Assembly: GCA_949987565.1 (NCBI GenBank)
Contig: OX465120.1
Span: 8,942,587-9,006,586 of the forward strand
DNA from: Luidia sarsii
Taxonomy: Eukaryota; Echinodermata; Asteroidea; Paxillosida; Luidiidae
DNA length: 64,000 nt
Reading direction: 5' to 3'
The notes under the pieces were generated by a model. It worked only from the letters and a program-made list of their open reading frames with translations. It did not search any database and was not told the origin of the DNA. Positions 60,981 to 64,000 of this stretch are shown here, in pieces (the stretch's first letter is position 1; each line of letters opens with the position of its first letter). The position numbers and the translations under genes are program-made.

Positions 60981-61294
60981 GTCTCTTTTGTGAATTATTA
61001 TTTTTTTCCTACATTACTTATACCAGTATGCACACACAACATTTTGTGAAACATTACAATAACATATGATCTAGAACTAACGTTGGCAATGATTTACTTT
61101 CACAATTCGTTTCACACTTTGAGCAAAGTGACAGAGGCAGAAGTCGGATAAAGGGACAGAATTTGGATACGTTTGGAAGCGTTAGTGAACTAATTACTTA
61201 TTACGATTTGATATTTATGTTGTTAATGTGACAATTGTTACCGTGACTTACAAATGGTAGAGCGTCTTGTACTATGAATGATTACTTAATTGTG

Positions 61295-61450
61295 AGTGCT
61301 GATGCGATGGAAACAATCCCTAAACCGCAGTTAGATTGTTAACATTTTTCTAATCCTAGATGTCCAAATGTTATGGCATAGTTCATCTACTGATAAGAGC
61401 ATTTGTAAGTTTGGTTACTGTTTGTTAACAACTTGCTTACGTAGGAAACC
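61295..61450 (-). repeat. Conserved noncoding block shared by the three receptor flanks
   Basis: Lies 1.8 kb behind gene C, 1.4 kb behind gene B and about 2.2 kb behind gene A. Conserved words but no conserved reading frame. Confidence 0.5.
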
Positions 61451-62838
61451 GCAGATATCCATCAAACATTTAACATAGTAAATTTGGATCTATACATTGA
61501 CATTTAAAAACCAATCAAACAATAGACAGCAATAGATGTAAGCCGGAGCGATTGTAAGTTTTCATTCACTTGCATACATGTATTTACTAGTAACAGCAAC
61601 TCATTCAGATGTATTTTCTCTTCAAAGAAAGTTTGCCAATTTTTCATTGCTTTCAAATGTTCTCAGTCCGTTTGTATTTTGTTTGTTTGACTTGAATTGA
61701 AACAACACCCACCTGTGATTCCCGGGCTGCTGTTTATGTATTTATAACAATTCGTTGTTTGCATCAGATCAAAGCGGGAGTGTGATCCCTAGATATGAAA
61801 TTATGACAGTTAATGGTTGAATTGCGTCTGACTGGTGCCCCACTCCGGCAAACACTAGTTTACTATTTGGGAAGGCCACCATCTAAGGGCTATATAGTAT
61901 ATATAGTATATTATATTGAACAGCACGGGTACGTTAATCCAGATGAATCGGCTCTTGTCCCGGATTTTTTTGTTCATTTTAAAATGTACTTGTCCTTAAC
62001 AAAGGCATATAATAATATAAAAAATAATACCCAAACTGCCTTTCTATTGACATTGGTATTTTAAATGCACGCTTACAATTGCAATAGATTGTTTTCAATT
62101 TGGATAAAAGGATAGTAAGTCAATTAGTAAGCAGTGTATAATGGATCAATGTTGACAGCTTAAAAATGAAAGAGCTTAAAAATACTAAAATGTTTGACCT
62201 GCGCAATAACTTGACTTATCTCACTTAACTCCTTCTTCAAAATCCAACTTTCATACATTTTAAAATTAAACAATGAATACGATTTGAATAACATTCCCAC
62301 CAACAGCCAAATTGTCGTTGAAATATATTTTTTTCAATTGAACTTAACGCATAATTTCCACATATGCATATCAAATATGATGGCACATACAATCAAACTC
62401 ATGTTGCCCGTTTTTGCGTAATATATTTCATAATTTGCCCAATGGAAAGAAAGAAAACATATCCGAAATATGAAAAAGGAGATTTTAAACTTGTATCCTT
62501 CATTCATTAGGCGTAGTGTGTTATGTAGTGGCGAGATGAGCAAAAGTGATATCTAAGTAGGAAAATTTAAATGCGGAAATATCAAGCACGTAATGATAAT
62601 GAAGTAAAAAAGCCACTTGAATGTCACTTGCTTTATTGGAGCCTTGCTGTTTCCCCGCTTAGATATAATCCTTCAACAAAAAACATCATCTCAACTAGAT
62701 ACTAATAATATACAGTGTCATCACGCAAACTCACTTGAAGTGGATTTGTTTCACCTTTTCACAACGTCGGGTATTGATGTAAAAAAAAAATAGTTTAGAC
62801 ATTATGTACCTACTCTATGGACACTTCATTGAGACTAA

Positions 62839-62861
62839 TTAGCGTCCGTTATGGACGCTAA
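62839..62861. repeat. 9-bp-arm hairpin behind gene C
   Basis: TTAGCGTCC, loop GTTAT, GGACGCTAA, about 220 bp past the gene C stop. A third AGCGTC word follows at about 62864. Confidence 0.5.
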
Positions 62862-63080
62862 ACAGCGTCTATTATGGATCAATACATGAGTGGCGATTGA
62901 ACAAAAATCAGTACGTGTTTTGAGCAAGATGCACTAGCCGTATTAGTTTGCTTTATTAACCTATCGAGACTTAAGTCACAGAATTTGATAAATGACCTAT
63001 CAACTGCAACAAAAAAAAGCCCGGAAACAAAACACAAGATGTTAAGTAAGATACTACCAAAAGGTTTGAGAATCAATCAT

Positions 63081-64000
63081 CTAGGAATTGCTCTTGGACA
63101 TACTTGATAGATCAGTATCGGGAGTCTTACTGGCCTTGCTTTTAGCCTTTTTGCGAGAGGCTAGCTTGGCGTTGAACGTGTACAGATAGGGGTTCAGGGC
63201 GGAGTTGATGGGGAGAATGAAGACGACGGTCCAGGCGTACATATCCGGACTGATGTCCACCATTCCTGTCTGGGAGAGAATACCCATGATGATGACGGGC
63301 ATCCAGCAAGCGAAGTCGGTGCCGACGATCATGGCCATTCTGATGGCAATTTTGATCTCTCTGTCACGATGGGACGACTGACGGATGGCGCTGCCCGTCC
63401 GTCTTACCGACACGAAAATTGCAACATAGCAAGCAAGGATGACAAGAAAGCAGACCAGGTTGACGCCGAGAAAGAGGACTATAGAATAGATCCAGGCGGG
63501 CTCCTTGCCTTTGCCCACTGGGATGGAAATGCTTTCGTCACCGAGCGAGTTACCTACGCTGCTCTCTTCCAACTCGTAGCTGGTCGGCTTTGTGAGCAGA
63601 GGGAGACCGATGCAGACATCTGAAAGACCGTAAACTTTGGAGTCATCCCCTGTGGCCACAGTGGGCCCGACGCTCAAACCAAGAGAGATTACCCACATCA
63701 CAGTCACAATGACTTTTGAGGAATTCGTGCCCAGTTTGATCTTGCTAAAAGGAAACACTATGGAGAAGAAGCTGTCAAGACTGATCAGAGTGACGAAGAA
63801 CACAGATGCTTCACTGGAGAGAACCGAGATGGCCCCGGCAGTCTTACAGACCACACTCGACCTCCACTCGTTGGACGCTCGGGAGTAGTTCTCGCCAAAA
63901 TGTAGATCAGCGATGGCAATGATCAGCATGTATATGCCCATCATCAGGTCTGAGATGGCCAAGTTCAGCACGAAAAATGTGTGACTCCACTTCTCTTTTT
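63081..64000 (-). CDS. Gene C: third GPCR copy, 7TM exon (truncated by window edge)
   Basis: Open from the right edge to the stop at 63083-63081. It begins within the first intracellular loop ([16 protein letters not shown]) and covers TM2 to TM7 and the tail. It is very close to gene B (same ECL2 block [20 protein letters not shown]). TM3 ends [11 protein letters not shown], so the DRY Arg is missing here too. The tail is the shortest of the three, a single repeat-like unit ending DLSSMSKSNS. TM1, the LRRs and any ectodomain lie to the right of the window. Confidence 0.9.
   Translation of the reverse strand, partial: KEKWSHTFFVLNLAISDLMMGIYMLIIAIADLHFGENYSRASNEWRSSVVCKTAGAISVLSSEASVFFVTLISLDSFFSIVFPFSKIKLGTNSSKVIVTVMWVISLGLSVGPTVATGDDSKVYGLSDVCIGLPLLTKPTSYELEESSVGNSLGDESISIPVGKGKEPAWIYSIVLFLGVNLVCFLVILACYVAIFVSVRRTGSAIRQSSHRDREIKIAIRMAMIVGTDFACWMPVIIMGILSQTGMVDISPDMYAWTVVFILPINSALNPYLYTFNAKLASRKKAKSKASKTPDTDLSSMSKSNS

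Larger units (their letters stand above)
60980..63080. repeat. Gene C 3' flank, partly homologous to gene A and B flanks
   Basis: Around 61290-61450 the sequence GAGTGCTGAT...CAATCCC...GTTCATC aligns with 15578-15710 and with the inverse of 8870-8965. This shows the duplicated unit extended at least 1.8 kb past the stop. A diverged dispersed repeat piece lies at 61813-61880. Confidence 0.6.

Noticed and set aside
1..64000. CRISPR arrays, operons, bacterial promoters or phage genes
   Set aside because: None seen; the window has eukaryotic gene structure throughout.

Overview
This is animal nuclear DNA: short exons with GT/AG splice sites, long AT-rich introns, non-LTR and Penelope-like retroelement debris, tRNA-derived repeat pieces and minisatellites. 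Nothing in it looks prokaryotic. The gene content is a family of class A G-protein-coupled receptors of the LDLa/LRR type, related to relaxin receptors (RXFP) and snail GRL101. This points to a non-vertebrate, probably marine, animal. Amphioxus or another invertebrate deuterostome is my best guess, but the window alone cannot settle it.

Layout. Gene A (+ strand, 1087-6615) is the 3' part of a receptor: an LRRNT exon, five LRR-type exons and a 7TM exon; its 5' part lies left of the window. Gene B (- strand, stop at 17005, start codon at 42410) appears complete. I could place 32 coding exons whose lengths sum to 7434 bp (2477 codons plus stop) with every splice phase agreeing. It encodes signal peptide, LamG/pentraxin-like domain, Ig-like domain, several CUB or CUB-like domains interleaved with LDLa modules, LRRNT, five LRR-type units and 7TM. 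Gene C (- strand, 63081 to the right edge) is the 3' part of a third copy. A and B lie tail to tail. Their 3' flanks are also inverted copies of each other (about 8.34-10.0 kb against 14.3-16.1 kb), around a spacer at about 10.0-14.3 kb. Gene C carries part of the same 3' flank.

Gene B grew by exon shuffling and duplication. All its extracellular modules upstream of the LRRs are bounded by phase 1 introns (one phase 2 intron splits a CUB), whereas the LRR exons are phase 2. The LRRNT exon is the adaptor between the two classes. A cassette LDLa-CUB-LDLa is present three times in tandem (35922 to 29640). All three receptors lack the Arg of the TM3 DRY motif (D-S-F instead), and their C-tails differ in the number of a 9-residue repeat (five, two and one).

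The rest is non-genic: tandem SINE-like copies in a gene A intron, a Penelope-like element with an inverted 5' part (43.0-44.3 kb), CR1/L2-like LINE remnants, a dispersed hammerhead-like motif, a degenerate telomere-like tract, and G-rich, CCTGT and GC-rich minisatellites. I saw no convincing protein-coding gene between 50.7 and 63.0 kb.
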